In this document: positions 17,523 to 25,690 of the stretch, in pieces
How positions within the stretch are numbered: the stretch's first letter is position 1
Layout of the letters: each line of letters opens with the position of its first letter
Assembly (NCBI GenBank): GCA_002418285.1
Contig: DIDT01000049.1
Span: 103,869 to 167,868 of the forward strand
Source: Phycisphaerales bacterium UBA5793
GTDB taxonomy: Bacteria; Planctomycetota; Phycisphaerae; Phycisphaerales; UBA5793
Length of the DNA stretch: 64,000 nt
Direction of reading: 5' to 3'
Position numbers and translations under genes: made by a program
The notes under the pieces: generated by a model
Seen by the model: only the letters and a program-made list of their open reading frames with translations
Databases searched by the model: none
Told to the model about the DNA's origin: nothing

Positions 17523-17658
17523 CTTCAACTAGTTAGCAAGCAGCATGCGGCAAACACCTACCTTTTGGTGTTGTGTTGACTCAAGTTCGTCCGATTTTTG
17601 GAATGATCATCTTTCTCCCCTCCGCCCCGTTGCCGCCTTGTGTGGCAACGGGGTTTTT
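17523..17658 (+). ncRNA. Candidate small RNA with C-rich anti-Shine-Dalgarno motif (copy 1)
   Basis: This is a non-coding, unusually AT-rich segment with a candidate promoter in front and a strong rho-independent terminator at the end. Internal structure includes an AACACC/GGTGTT hairpin around 17550-17572. The key feature is the 17-mer ATCTTTCTCCCCTCCGC at 17609-17625, directly abutting the terminator stem. The same 17-mer in the same position relative to a terminator occurs on the minus strand at 46047-46063. The C-rich word is complementary to purine-rich ribosome-binding sites. The next gene beyond the terminator is on the other strand, so this is not a leader. The 5' end is approximate. 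Confidence 0.6.
17625..17658 (+). terminator. Rho-independent terminator of small RNA copy 1
   Basis: CCCCGTTGCC (17625-17634) pairs perfectly with GGCAACGGGG (17644-17653) across a 9-base loop, followed at once by five T. It ends the small RNA and possibly readthrough from the glycosyltransferase operon. Confidence 0.9.
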
Positions 17659-17687
17659 CGTGAAGGAAGAAAATCGCGGCCCACGCC

Positions 17688-18701
17688 TCATGCCCGGATG
17701 AGTTGTTGCAGTTTGCGAGGCGACTCACCCTGCCCCGTTCGGATGCTCAACCGGACCGCCTCGCAGACGGCCAGCGTCGAGGCCAGCGGGTAGGGCTCGC
17801 GCGGGCTTCGGCGAGGATCCAGGATCGCGTCGATCTCGTCAGCCAGCAGACCGGCCGGCGCCGCAATCCCCTTGGCCCCGCTCCGATCAAATCGCGTCTG
17901 CTCCATCACCTCGCCGTCGGGATCGACCCACTCGAGGTCGTGGTCGGTCATGCGGACGCAGCCCTTGTCCGTCAGGACCGTCACGCCTCGGGCCCACGCC
18001 CCGCCGCAGTCGCTGACGTGGATGCTTGCGCAGCAGTTCTGTGCGAAGCGCGCGTTGACGGTGATGTGGCCGTGAAACTCGCGCAGGGTTTCGGGCTGAT
18101 TCGACGTGGGTCCGCTCATGGCGGCGTCGAGCAATTCGATGGGGCCGCAGAGTCGCTCGACGGTGTCAATCGCATCCGTCAGTCGGGCATAGAGCGAGCC
18201 GCGCGAGGCCCGGCATCGCATCATGACATTGACCGAACGCACCGCGCCAATGTTTTCTCGAACGTCTTCGAGCAGTCGCATCGGGGCGCTGTGTCGCATC
18301 GCGGGAACAAGCCACACCGGCGACTTGATTCCCTCCAGCGCGGCGTCGGATATGCCCTCGGCGATCGGCTCGAGCGTCAACGTCGCACTCGCGCGGTCCA
18401 GGATCGTCTTGCGTTCATCACGAACGATGCCGCCGGGCGTGAGCAGCAGCAGCACGTCGTGGCCAATGTTGTGCACCGCCTGCCGCACATCGTCGGTCTT
18501 CTCGGCGTCGAATCGCGTCGAGAGTTCCGCAGCGGTAGCCGTCGTCGGCGAGCCGATCGCGACGATCTCCAGCGGCGTCGCGAGGAGCAATTCGTCGATC
18601 AGATCGGCGTGATCGGCCTCGCACCAGATGATGGCGCGGCGAGCGCTGGCGGGCGCGGCCTGGTCTTTTGATTCGGTCTCGATGCTGGGCTGCTCGGCCA
18701 T
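17688..18701 (-). CDS. Gfo/Idh/MocA-like oxidoreductase-type protein
   Basis: ATG 18701 (MAEQPS) gives 337 residues. The layout resembles Gfo/Idh/MocA dehydrogenases. An N-terminal Rossmann-like half contains IIWCEADHADLIDELLL and HDVLLLLTPGG. A C-terminal alpha/beta half contains GHITVNARFAQNC, ARGVTVLTDKGCVRMTD and a final SPREPYPLASTLAVCEAVRLS helix, the position where these proteins close the active site. The classical GxGxxG and EKP motifs are not present, so cofactor binding and catalysis are uncertain; a degenerate or structural relative is possible. It is transcribed away from the RNase P RNA gene. Longer upstream starts would run antisense through that RNA gene and are rejected. Confidence 0.6.
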   Translation of the reverse strand: MAEQPSIETESKDQAAPASARRAIIWCEADHADLIDELLLATPLEIVAIGSPTTATAAELSTRFDAEKTDDVRQAVHNIGHDVLLLLTPGGIVRDERKTILDRASATLTLEPIAEGISDAALEGIKSPVWLVPAMRHSAPMRLLEDVRENIGAVRSVNVMMRCRASRGSLYARLTDAIDTVERLCGPIELLDAAMSGPTSNQPETLREFHGHITVNARFAQNCCASIHVSDCGGAWARGVTVLTDKGCVRMTDHDLEWVDPDGEVMEQTRFDRSGAKGIAAPAGLLADEIDAILDPRRSPREPYPLASTLAVCEAVRLSIRTGQGESPRKLQQLIRA

Positions 18702-18761
18702 GTCCACAGTGTATCGACTCGGCCGGCGCAATGCGCTGCCGCAGTGCAAGCGGAACTCGCC

Positions 18762-18767
18762 TATGAT
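18762..18767 (+). promoter_or_regulatory. -10 element of the RNase P RNA promoter
   Basis: TATGAT lies about 8-12 bases before the predicted RNA 5' end. A matching -35 is weak. Position relative to the RNA is the main support. Confidence 0.45.
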
Positions 18768-18774
18768 CATGCGA

Positions 18775-19222
18775 CGCTGCGGATGCGACGATCGCTCCGG
18801 GACTCGTTCCCGGGGAGGAAAGTCCGAGCACGGCAGGACACGGTGGTGGGTAACGCCCACCGGCTCGAACAGGGCGCTTCGGCGCCGCGGTCGCGAGCCA
18901 GGGACAGTGCCACAGAAAACACACCGCCGATGGCCGGGCCACAAGCCCGGATCAGGTAAGGGTGAAATGGTGCGGTAAGAGCGCACCGCCCGTCTGGAGA
19001 CAGCCGGGGCACGGTAAACCCCACCGCGTGCAAGGTCGCACAGTTCCCGGCTGGTCCGGCCGATGGGAACGGGTAGACCGCTGCGTGACGGCGCTTCGGC
19101 GTTTTCACGCCCCGTCGCGGCAACGCGCCGGGCAGAGAAATGATCGTCCCGCGCTGACCACGAGCCCCCGTCAAGGAGCAGGCCAGCGCGGAACAGAACT
19201 CGGCTTACGATCCGCCGCCGAC
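18775..19222 (+). ncRNA. rnpB: RNase P RNA (bacterial type A)
   Basis: This is the catalytic RNA that removes tRNA 5' leaders. Universally conserved blocks are visible: GAGGAAAGTCCGAGCAC (P4/J3-4), CCCACCGGC, CACAGAAAACACACCG, GGTAAGGGTGAAATGGTGCGGTAAGAG split over the P10-P12 region, GGTAAACCCC, AGAGAAATGATCG and the 3' CAGAACTCGGCTTAC that pairs back to the 5' P4 strand. GCGGAT near the 5' end can pair with ATCCGC at 19210-19215 to close P1, which sets the ends to within a few bases. Open frames across the region are artefacts. Confidence 0.96.
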
Positions 19223-19344
19223 CGTTCACTGCACACGGGTTGATGAACTCAACACGTGTGTCGGTGCGCGTGTGTCGCCCGGACGAGCCGCGCCTGTCAG
19301 GAAGCGGTGTGGGGCGACCGGCGCGCGGTGAGACGTTCGAACTC

Positions 19345-19895
19345 GGGCTGATCGATCGAAAGAGAGTCATCACCAATAGGAATCAGCGTGCACTGGCGTG
19401 CGCGGCCGGGTCGAATTGGAACGCGCCATCGCGGGTGGGGTGAGTCGGTCGCGCCGGGCCAGCGCGAAAAAGTTCGCGGCTGGCGCGGCGGGAATCGCGA
19501 ATTCAGAAAATGTGCAGGGCAAAACGCGTGCCAACACAGAGATGCACCGTGTCGAAAACTTTTCATGCGCGCCAGAGCGCTCCTGTGCGCGATTTTTGAG
19601 CGCGGCTGTGCGCTGCGGCGCGCGTTTGTGTAAATGAGCGCCTCTGTGCGGGCCGAATCAAAAATTCTGGACGATTTTCATTTTTCTGAGGGGGGTGATT
19701 TGGAGTTTTGCTCAACTTTTTTGCGTTTTCAAAAAGTCAGCGCACGGCGTGCAGTTTGCCTGTTGCGCGGGTGTGTGAAGCGATGAAGACACTCGCCACG
19801 GAGTCTCAGAACACACAGAGAACGCATGGAGACAGGCAGGGGATTGGGTGGGAAGACAGAAGAAAGGCAACTTATCGCAGAGAACGCGACCAATC
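19345..19895 (+). repeat. Dispersed non-coding repeat, copy A
   Basis: This 550-base element matches, in reverse complement, 42749-43302. The match runs from GTCATCACCAATAGG through AATTCAGAAAATGTG, a core around 19541-19765 in which about nine of ten bases agree by eye (for example CTGAGGGGGGTGATTTGGAG), and ends with GGGATTGGGTGGGAA and AGAAGAAAGGCAACTT. The core is rich in short GC palindromes (GAGCGC, GCGCGC). Differences between copies fall on all codon positions, so it is not coding. It directly precedes the REP/transposase module. Confidence 0.85.
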
Positions 19896-19913
19896 GAGTC
19901 GCCAGCCGGGTGG

Positions 19914-20101
19914 GTGGTCTGGAGGGAGGCTTTGCGACCGGAAGGTCACGCGGGCGCGCCATCGGGAGGCAGTTCAGTCAGATCGCCGATCGCGCTGTCG
20001 CGTGGCCTGCGCTCTCAAAACCTCGCTTAGACCACGGCACCCGTCTGATCGACAATCGCGCGATCGCGTGGCCTGCGCTCCCAAAGCGTCGCTTAGACCA
20101 C
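19914..20101. repeat. Left REP cluster (units F-R-R)
   Basis: Three related palindromic units are seen. One is forward (19914-19952, from GTGGTCTGGAGG to a GTCACGCG end). Two are reverse (19999-20035 and 20065-20101, from CGCGTGGCC to CTTAGACCAC). Forward and reverse units share the GTGGTCT and GCCACGCG ends, so neighbours can fold into a large hairpin (BIME-like). The same F-R-R order recurs right of the transposase. Confidence 0.88.
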
Positions 20102-20144
20102 GGCACCCGTCTGACCACTGCATCCGCTGGAGTAGGATCTCTCG

Positions 20145-20681
20145 ATGGAGAAGCGGCGGCATCGGAAGCGGTACGAGCACGGTGGGGATGCGCGCTATCT
20201 CACGTTCTCGTGCTTTCGCAGACTGCCTCTGTTTGGCCATGACCGCATCAAAGACGCATTCGCGGAGCATCTCGAAGTCCGGCGACAGCGCGACGGTTTT
20301 CGACTCATCGCGTGGGTCATCATGCCGGAACATGCTCATCTGCTGCTGGTCCCGGCGCCGACACAAGAGTTGCCGCCCGTGTTGCGCGGTCTCAAAGAGC
20401 CGTTTGCGAGGATGACACTGAGAGTCTGGCGCGAACTCAACGCGCCGATACTGGCGCGACTGGTTGATTCACGAGGACTGACGCGTTTCTGGCAGCGCGG
20501 CGGCGGCTATGACCGGAACATCGTGAGCGAGCACGAGTTGTTGGAAAAGACTGCGTACATTCATCAGAACCCCGTGCGCCGCGGTCTGGTGGGGAAGGCG
20601 ACCGACTGGCGGTGGTCGTCGGCTCGCTGGTACGCAGGAAGTCGTGATGTGCCGGTCTCCGTTGATTCCTTGCGAGCGTAG
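20145..20681 (+). CDS. REP-associated tyrosine transposase (TnpA_REP / Y1_Tnp family)
   Basis: This 178-residue single-strand transposase has the HUH nuclease pattern. The metal-binding His pair is in MPEHAHLLL, and the catalytic Tyr is in KTAYIHQNPVRRGLV, the family's most conserved segment. DWRWSSARWY follows near the C-terminus. The length is typical and the frame is intact, so it may still be active. It would cut at REP hairpins such as those on both sides. The start ATG 20145 is supported by the basic N-terminus (MEKRRHRKRY) and YLTFSCFRRLPLF strand. Confidence 0.93.
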   Translation: MEKRRHRKRYEHGGDARYLTFSCFRRLPLFGHDRIKDAFAEHLEVRRQRDGFRLIAWVIMPEHAHLLLVPAPTQELPPVLRGLKEPFARMTLRVWRELNAPILARLVDSRGLTRFWQRGGGYDRNIVSEHELLEKTAYIHQNPVRRGLVGKATDWRWSSARWYAGSRDVPVSVDSLRA

Positions 20682-20695
20682 TTCATCGGGGTGCC

Positions 20696-20892
20696 GTGGT
20701 CTGGAGGGAGGCTTTGCGACCGGAAGGCCACGCGGGGGCGCCATCGGGAGGCAGTTCAGTCAGATCGCCGATCGCGCTGTCGCGTGGCCTGCGCTCCCAA
20801 AACCTCGCTTAGACCACGGCACCCGGCAGTTCAGTCTGTTCGTCCGTCGCACGATCGCGTGGCCTGCGCTCCCAGAGCGTCGCTTAGACCAC
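20696..20892. repeat. Right REP cluster (units F-R-R)
   Basis: The forward unit is 20696-20734 and the reverse units are 20781-20817 and 20856-20892, nearly identical to the left cluster. It ends 17 bases before the cinA stop codon, so the hairpins may also act as the 3' end of the cinA transcript. Confidence 0.88.
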
Positions 20893-20909
20893 GGCACCCT
20901 AGCACCTAT

Positions 20910-22223
20910 TCACACCTCGACGCGTGGACGATATTCGCCGAGCATTTCGGGGAGGATGCCGTCGTTGGCGAGGTGGAAGTGCAGCATGGCCAGGGCGGTG
21001 ATGGCGGCTCGCTGGCGGATCATGTCGCGATTGCCGGGCAAGACGAAGCGGCGGACGTGCGAGGATGGTTCGCCGTCCTCGTCGATGAAGGCGAGTGCGA
21101 TGAAGACGGTGCCGACGGGTTTGGCTTCGGTGCCGCCGTCGGGTCCGGCGATGCCAGTGATGGCGATGGCGAAACTCGCGCCGCTCTGCGTCAGCGCGCC
21201 AATCGCCATCTGGTCGGCAGTCAGGCCGGAGACGGCGCCGTGCTGCTCGATGGTTTCGGGCGCGACGTCGAGCAGTTCAGCCTTGAAGGCGTTGGAGTAG
21301 GTGACCCAGCCGCCGAGGTAGACGTTGCTGGCGCCGGGGACTTCAGTGATCATCGAGCCGAGCAGGCCGCCGGTGCAGGACTCGGCGGTGACGAGCATCG
21401 CGCCCTGCGCGGCGAGTTGCCGAAGCACGACGCCGGCGAGCGTGTCATCGTCGGAGCCGAAGGCGTAGATGCCAAGGCGCTCTTTGACGGTGCGGGCGGC
21501 GGTGACGACGAGGTCTTCGACTTCGGTTCCGGAGCCGGCGGCGCGGGCCCGCACGCTGACGATGAAGTCGCGCACGAGCGTGCCGACGACGGGCTGGGCG
21601 TCGCGCTGCATGAGGTCTTCGAGCAATTCACCGACCTTGCTCTCGGCGAGACTGACGCTGTGGATCCAGGTGGTAAGGCAGCGCTGAGCGCCAGTGCCGG
21701 TCAGTTCGCCGAGCGCTTCGGCAACGTGACGCTTCCACATGCTCTTCATTTCGCCGGGAACGCCGGGCATGACGAAGATGGCGGCATCGTTAAGCGATGC
21801 GCGCAGGCCGGGTGCGGTGCCGAGCGCGTTGAGGATCATCGAGGCCGAGGTCGGGCGCTGCACCTGCTGGAGGTTGCGGCGGGGCATCTCGAGGCCCCGC
21901 TTTTCGAAGCGGCTGCGGAGCCACTTGTGCGACGGTTCATCGACGACAAGATCTTCGCCGAGCGCGTCGGCGAGCGCCTGGCGGGTGAGGTCATCTTCGG
22001 TGGGGCCGAGGCCGCCGGTGATGAGCAGAACCTGCACGCGTTTGGACGACTCGACGATGGAGTCGGCGATGGCCTGGCGATCGTCGGGCAGGGCGAGGTG
22101 GAAGGCGGTCTCGATGCCCAGCGTGAGCAACTGCTCGGAGAGCCAGGTGCTGTTGGTATCGACGCGATCGCCGCTGGTGAGTTCGTCGCCGACGGTGATG
22201 ATTCCTGCAGTGATGTGGCTCAT
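20910..22223 (-). CDS. cinA: CinA: competence/damage-inducible protein with nicotinamide-nucleotide amidase domain
   Basis: This is a 437-residue two-domain CinA. Residues 1-170 are the MoCF-like COG1058 domain (AGIITVGDEL, DTNSTWLSEQL, TGGLGPTEDDLTRQALA, NALGTAPGL, FVMPGVPGEMKSMW). The C-terminal 160 residues are the PncC amidase (LVTAESCTGGLLGSMITEVPGAS, GGWVTYSNAFKAELL, ITGIAGPDGGTEAKPVGTVFIAL). The enzyme deamidates nicotinamide mononucleotide in NAD salvage. The start is ATG 22223 (MSHITAG); a longer frame upstream lacks similarity. Confidence 0.95.
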   Translation of the reverse strand: MSHITAGIITVGDELTSGDRVDTNSTWLSEQLLTLGIETAFHLALPDDRQAIADSIVESSKRVQVLLITGGLGPTEDDLTRQALADALGEDLVVDEPSHKWLRSRFEKRGLEMPRRNLQQVQRPTSASMILNALGTAPGLRASLNDAAIFVMPGVPGEMKSMWKRHVAEALGELTGTGAQRCLTTWIHSVSLAESKVGELLEDLMQRDAQPVVGTLVRDFIVSVRARAAGSGTEVEDLVVTAARTVKERLGIYAFGSDDDTLAGVVLRQLAAQGAMLVTAESCTGGLLGSMITEVPGASNVYLGGWVTYSNAFKAELLDVAPETIEQHGAVSGLTADQMAIGALTQSGASFAIAITGIAGPDGGTEAKPVGTVFIALAFIDEDGEPSSHVRRFVLPGNRDMIRQRAAITALAMLHFHLANDGILPEMLGEYRPRVEV

Positions 22224-22311
22224 GGTGCAATGGTATCCCGCGCGCGGAGCGATCTGGATCGAGTAATCGGCCCCGACCGCAGTGGAATGGACATTGGATC
22301 GCCGGGTGCGA

Positions 22312-23898
22312 CTACTGGAGTCGGACGACGTTGCTGGGCGTGCAGGTCGTGACATCGAGCAACTGGAGGTAGCCGCCACAGGCACCATTGCCAGCATTTG
22401 AGTTGAGCGTCCGGCTGCCGTCATTGCCGGCGCCGCCCTGCCACACGAGTTGAATCTGGTTGTTTCCGAGGCCGAGCACCGTGCCGGCACACGGACCATT
22501 GGGGATGTGGAAGCTACCCGTATTGCGCGCGTAAATAAGTCCCACCTGCCCGCGCGGGGTCGCACCACTCCAGGAGATTACGATGGGCCCACCGCCGGGA
22601 CAGGTGGCGCTGGCGGTCAGTTGCGGTCCGCCGGTGCAGTTGAGACTGTACATATATGCAGCGCCCGAGTAGTTGCCGACATCGCTACGCTGGTAGGCAC
22701 CGACGATGGCCGCATCTCCCGATGCGGAAAGCGACCAACCGAACCAGTCACTGTCAGCGCCATCGGACGCGATCAGTTTGGCGTCCTCGTTCCAGATGGA
22801 TCCATTCCAACGGAAGACATAGGCGGCGCCGGAATCCAATGCCATCGCATCCGCGAAGTAGGCGCCGACGACTGCGACATCACCCGAGACGCTCACGGCC
22901 TGACCGAATCGATCATCTTCCGCGCCGTCAGATGCGAGGAGCTTTTGCTGTTGCGTCCACGCCGATCCGTTCCAGTGGAAGGCGTAGGCGGCGCCGGCGT
23001 CGAGTGCGACTTCGTCGTTCCATACGGCTCCGGCGATTGCCAGATCACCCGAAACGCTCACGGAGGTTCCGAATTGATCGCCCTCCGCTGCATCGCCCGC
23101 CTGGAGGATGCCATCTTCCTGGTAGCCCGGTCCGCCGAACCGGTAGGCGTAGACCTTTCCTGTGTCGAAACTCCCCCCATCTGCCCCGGGCGCGCCGACG
23201 AGGAAGATGCCACCCGAAAGTGCGACGGAGGCTCCGAAATAGTCTTCCGCGCCGCTGACTTCCTGCGGCCAGACGAGAGATTCTTCCCAACTGCCGTTGA
23301 TGGACTGGTAGGCATAGACGAGGCCGGAATCAGAGTCGTAGGTGTCGTGGTAGGGCGCGCCGACGAGGATGTAGTCGCCGGAGATCGACACGGAGGTGCC
23401 AAACTGGTCAAACAGCGCGCCATTAAGCGGGACGAGTTTGCCATCCTGGATCCACTGGCCGTTTCCATCGCGCAGGAAGATGTAGGCTGAGCCCGAAAAC
23501 AGCGCAATGGGACCGTCGCCCGGAGCACCGACAATGATCTCATCGCCTGAGATGCAAACGGAGTAGCCGAAGAAGTCGTTGGCGCCGGCATCATCGGCAT
23601 GCAGCTTGGCCTCCTGCTGCCACTGGCCATTGCCATCGCGGCGATAGACGTAGACCGAGCCGGATGAACTACCGAAATCATCATCCCCATAGACGCCCAC
23701 GACGGCGGCGTCACCCGACACGGACACGGCATAGCCGAACACGTCAAACTCCGCCGCATCGGGCGCCACCAGCCTGCCGACTTGTGATGGATTGCAGCTT
23801 TGTGCGTGCGCCCGTGGCAAGATCAGCACGCTGCAAAGAAACGCAAGGCCCATTCCAAGGACTTCTACCACGTTCTGTTTGTTCTGCCCACGAGTCAT
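22312..23898 (-). CDS. Secreted FG-GAP-type beta-propeller protein
   Basis: ATG 23898, with a GGGGAGGT ribosome site, starts a signal peptide (MTRGQNKQNVVEVLG ... PRAHAQ). The body is a run of about seven repeats of 55-60 residues. Each has D-x-F-G-x-x-V-S-V-S-G-D-x-x-x-V-G-A followed by G-S-A-Y-V-F/Y and W-x-x-x-x-K-L, the FG-GAP/integrin-like propeller pattern found in many planctomycete exported proteins. The last 100 residues (ATCPGGGPIVISWSGATP, VGLIYARNTGSFHIPNGPC, CGGYLQLLDV) match the C-terminal unit of the protein at 9.1 kb. A surface or extracellular role is inferred; the ligand is unknown. It is transcribed from its own long upstream region, after pyk. Confidence 0.9.
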   Translation of the reverse strand: MTRGQNKQNVVEVLGMGLAFLCSVLILPRAHAQSCNPSQVGRLVAPDAAEFDVFGYAVSVSGDAAVVGVYGDDDFGSSSGSVYVYRRDGNGQWQQEAKLHADDAGANDFFGYSVCISGDEIIVGAPGDGPIALFSGSAYIFLRDGNGQWIQDGKLVPLNGALFDQFGTSVSISGDYILVGAPYHDTYDSDSGLVYAYQSINGSWEESLVWPQEVSGAEDYFGASVALSGGIFLVGAPGADGGSFDTGKVYAYRFGGPGYQEDGILQAGDAAEGDQFGTSVSVSGDLAIAGAVWNDEVALDAGAAYAFHWNGSAWTQQQKLLASDGAEDDRFGQAVSVSGDVAVVGAYFADAMALDSGAAYVFRWNGSIWNEDAKLIASDGADSDWFGWSLSASGDAAIVGAYQRSDVGNYSGAAYMYSLNCTGGPQLTASATCPGGGPIVISWSGATPRGQVGLIYARNTGSFHIPNGPCAGTVLGLGNNQIQLVWQGGAGNDGSRTLNSNAGNGACGGYLQLLDVTTCTPSNVVRLQ

Positions 23899-24079
23899 TG
23901 CGACCTCCCCTGTCTGATGGATCCTGATGCTGCCCGGCCGATCCCTACTGAACGGGCGAACCAGGCAGAGCCACACCACACGATCAATCGCCTCACCGCC
24001 AGCGCGGCGATGAGGCGAAGACAGTTCTGCAGAATCAGAAACGAAAGAACCGTCCGGCCGGACTCCGGACGCCATGACC

Positions 24080-24085
24080 ATTATA
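24080..24085 (-). promoter_or_regulatory. Possible -10 box (TATAAT) upstream of the FG-GAP gene
   Basis: A perfect TATAAT on the minus strand lies about 180 bases before the FG-GAP start, in the 284-base gap after pyk. No good -35 is seen at normal spacing. It is reported because perfect boxes are rare in this GC-rich sequence. Confidence 0.3.
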
Positions 24086-24182
24086 AAGGAGGGGCCGATT
24101 TGCTCACTCGAGGAAACGGGCACAATCACAACAAAAAGTGAATCAGACTTGACGATATTGAAAGGTACTGAGTGGGCTACTT

Positions 24183-25679
24183 CTACGACGGGAGCCCGCC
24201 GCCTCGGGCTCGATAGCCGGTGGTCGGATCGCCGACGTGGTGGACGGCAAGGGAGTTGGTCGAACCGACACGGCCGATGGGGTGGCCGGCGAGGATGACG
24301 ACCGGCTCGCCGCGATTGACCCAGCCCTTGCTGAGCAGCAGTTCGTCGAAGAGCTCGGTGAACTCGTCGAGATCGGGCGGCATGTTGATGGCCACGGGCG
24401 TGACGCCGTTTAGCACCGTGATGCGACGGAGGGTCGAGCGATCTTCGGAGCCGATGACGATGGGGATTCGGAAGTTGTTCTGGCTGAGGTGCAGCGCGGT
24501 AAGGCCGGATTCGGTGGCGGCAACGATGAGTCTGGCCTTGACGTCCTGCGCAATCATCCACGCGCCATGCGCGATGGCGGCGGTCCAGTGGCCTTTCATG
24601 CGCTCGGTGGTCATGGGCGGCGGCTGGTGCGGCGTGCTGCGTACGTAGTCTTCGGTTGCCGCGGCGATGCGGCTCATGGTGTCAACCGCGAGCACGGGGT
24701 AGGCGCCGACGGCGGTCTCGCCGGAGAGCATGACGGCATCGGCGCCGTCGAGGATCGCGTTGGCGACGTCGCTGGCTTCAGCGCGGGTGGGTGAGGCGTT
24801 GGTGATCATCGTCTCGAGCATCTGCGTGGCGACGATGCAGGGCTTGCCGTGGCGCTGGGCGGCGTCGACGAGGCGCTTTTGTATGGCGGGGACTTCGGCG
24901 AGATCCATTTCGACACCAAGATCGCCGCGCGCGACCATGATGACTTCCGCGGCGTCGAGAATGGCGTCGATGTTCTGCAGCGCTTCGGGGCGTTCGATCT
25001 TGGCGATGATGGGCAGCGAGCGGCGGCCCGAGCCTTTCATCATCTCGAGAATGCGGCGGTGGAGGAGTTCGACGTCGGACGCCTGGCGCACGAAACTCAT
25101 CGCGACGAAGTCGAGTTCGTTCTTGATGGCCCAGTCGAGACAGGCGTAGTCCTTTTCGGTGACGCAGGGAAGTTTGACTTCAGTATTGGGCAGGTTGATG
25201 CCCTTGCCGGTGGTGATGAGTCCGCCGGTGGTGACGCGGCAGACGATCTCATCGGGCTTCTGATCGACGATGAGCATGCGGATGGCGCCGTCGTTGATCA
25301 GGAGTTTCTGGCCGGTGGCGACGTCGCTGACCAGGCCGGGATAGGTGGTGGAGAAGCGTGGGCCGTTGGCGAGGATGGGCTCGCGCTGGAAGGCGACGTC
25401 CTGGCCGGCCTGCACTTCGACGCCGCCGTCGATCACCTGGCCGACGCGGATCTTGGGTCCGGAGAGATCGCCGAGCACGCCGAGCGGATAGCCGATGTCC
25501 TCTTCAACCTGGCGCACGGCGCGGAGGACCTTGCCGTGATCTTCGAGTGTGCCGTGGGAGAAGTTGAGCCGAAAGACGGAGGCTCCGGCCTCGACGAGTT
25601 TGCGGATGGTCTCGGCGTCATTGCTGGCTTTGCCGAGCGTGGCGACGATCTTGGTGAGTGTGTGTCGGCTTCGCCACAT
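24183..25679 (-). CDS. pyk: Pyruvate kinase
   Basis: Pyruvate kinase is the last glycolytic step, transferring phosphate from PEP to ADP. ATG 25679 (MWRSRHTLTKIVATLGKAS) has AGGA upstream and gives 498 residues. Motifs: FRLNFSHG, DLSGPKIRVG, the metal/K+ region LPIIAKIERPEAL, the signature VMVARGDLGVEM (seen as IMVARGDLGVEMD), and QMLETMITNASPTRAEASDVANAILDGADAVMLSGETA split across the active site. The C-terminal allosteric domain is complete and has a short extra tail (HPIGRVGSTNSLAVHHVG). It is 11 bases after the solute-binding-protein gene, so the two are co-transcribed. Confidence 0.97.
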   Translation of the reverse strand: MWRSRHTLTKIVATLGKASNDAETIRKLVEAGASVFRLNFSHGTLEDHGKVLRAVRQVEEDIGYPLGVLGDLSGPKIRVGQVIDGGVEVQAGQDVAFQREPILANGPRFSTTYPGLVSDVATGQKLLINDGAIRMLIVDQKPDEIVCRVTTGGLITTGKGINLPNTEVKLPCVTEKDYACLDWAIKNELDFVAMSFVRQASDVELLHRRILEMMKGSGRRSLPIIAKIERPEALQNIDAILDAAEVIMVARGDLGVEMDLAEVPAIQKRLVDAAQRHGKPCIVATQMLETMITNASPTRAEASDVANAILDGADAVMLSGETAVGAYPVLAVDTMSRIAAATEDYVRSTPHQPPPMTTERMKGHWTAAIAHGAWMIAQDVKARLIVAATESGLTALHLSQNNFRIPIVIGSEDRSTLRRITVLNGVTPVAINMPPDLDEFTELFDELLLSKGWVNRGEPVVILAGHPIGRVGSTNSLAVHHVGDPTTGYRARGGGLPS

Positions 25680-25690
25680 GGAGAGAGTCC

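Larger units (their letters stand above)
19914..20892 (+). mobile_element. REP-associated tyrosine transposase module (RAYT with flanking REPs)
   Basis: A single RAYT gene is bracketed by two F-R-R REP clusters that form imperfect direct repeats of about 190-200 bases, including the spacer text GGGAGGCAGTTCAGTCAGAT. This is the normal genomic arrangement of RAYT genes, which are thought to spread or maintain REP sequences. The module lies between the dispersed repeat copy A and cinA. Confidence 0.85.

Noticed and set aside
18767..19443. Several open frames across the RNase P RNA
   Set aside because: The universally conserved RNA blocks are all present, so the frames are chance products of high GC.
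19634..19786. A 50-residue frame (MSASVRAES...) shared by the two dispersed repeat copies
   Set aside because: Differences between copies do not avoid amino-acid changes and the frames end differently, so the conservation is at DNA level.
19914..20892. A CRISPR array from the recurring 37-39-base units
   Set aside because: Units are palindromic, occur in both orientations and flank a RAYT gene; there are no regular spacers or cas genes.
23899..24561. A much longer N-terminus for the FG-GAP protein running into pyk
   Set aside because: The upstream part has no family similarity and lies antisense-like over the pyruvate kinase 3' end. The internal ATG 23898 has a ribosome site and a signal peptide.
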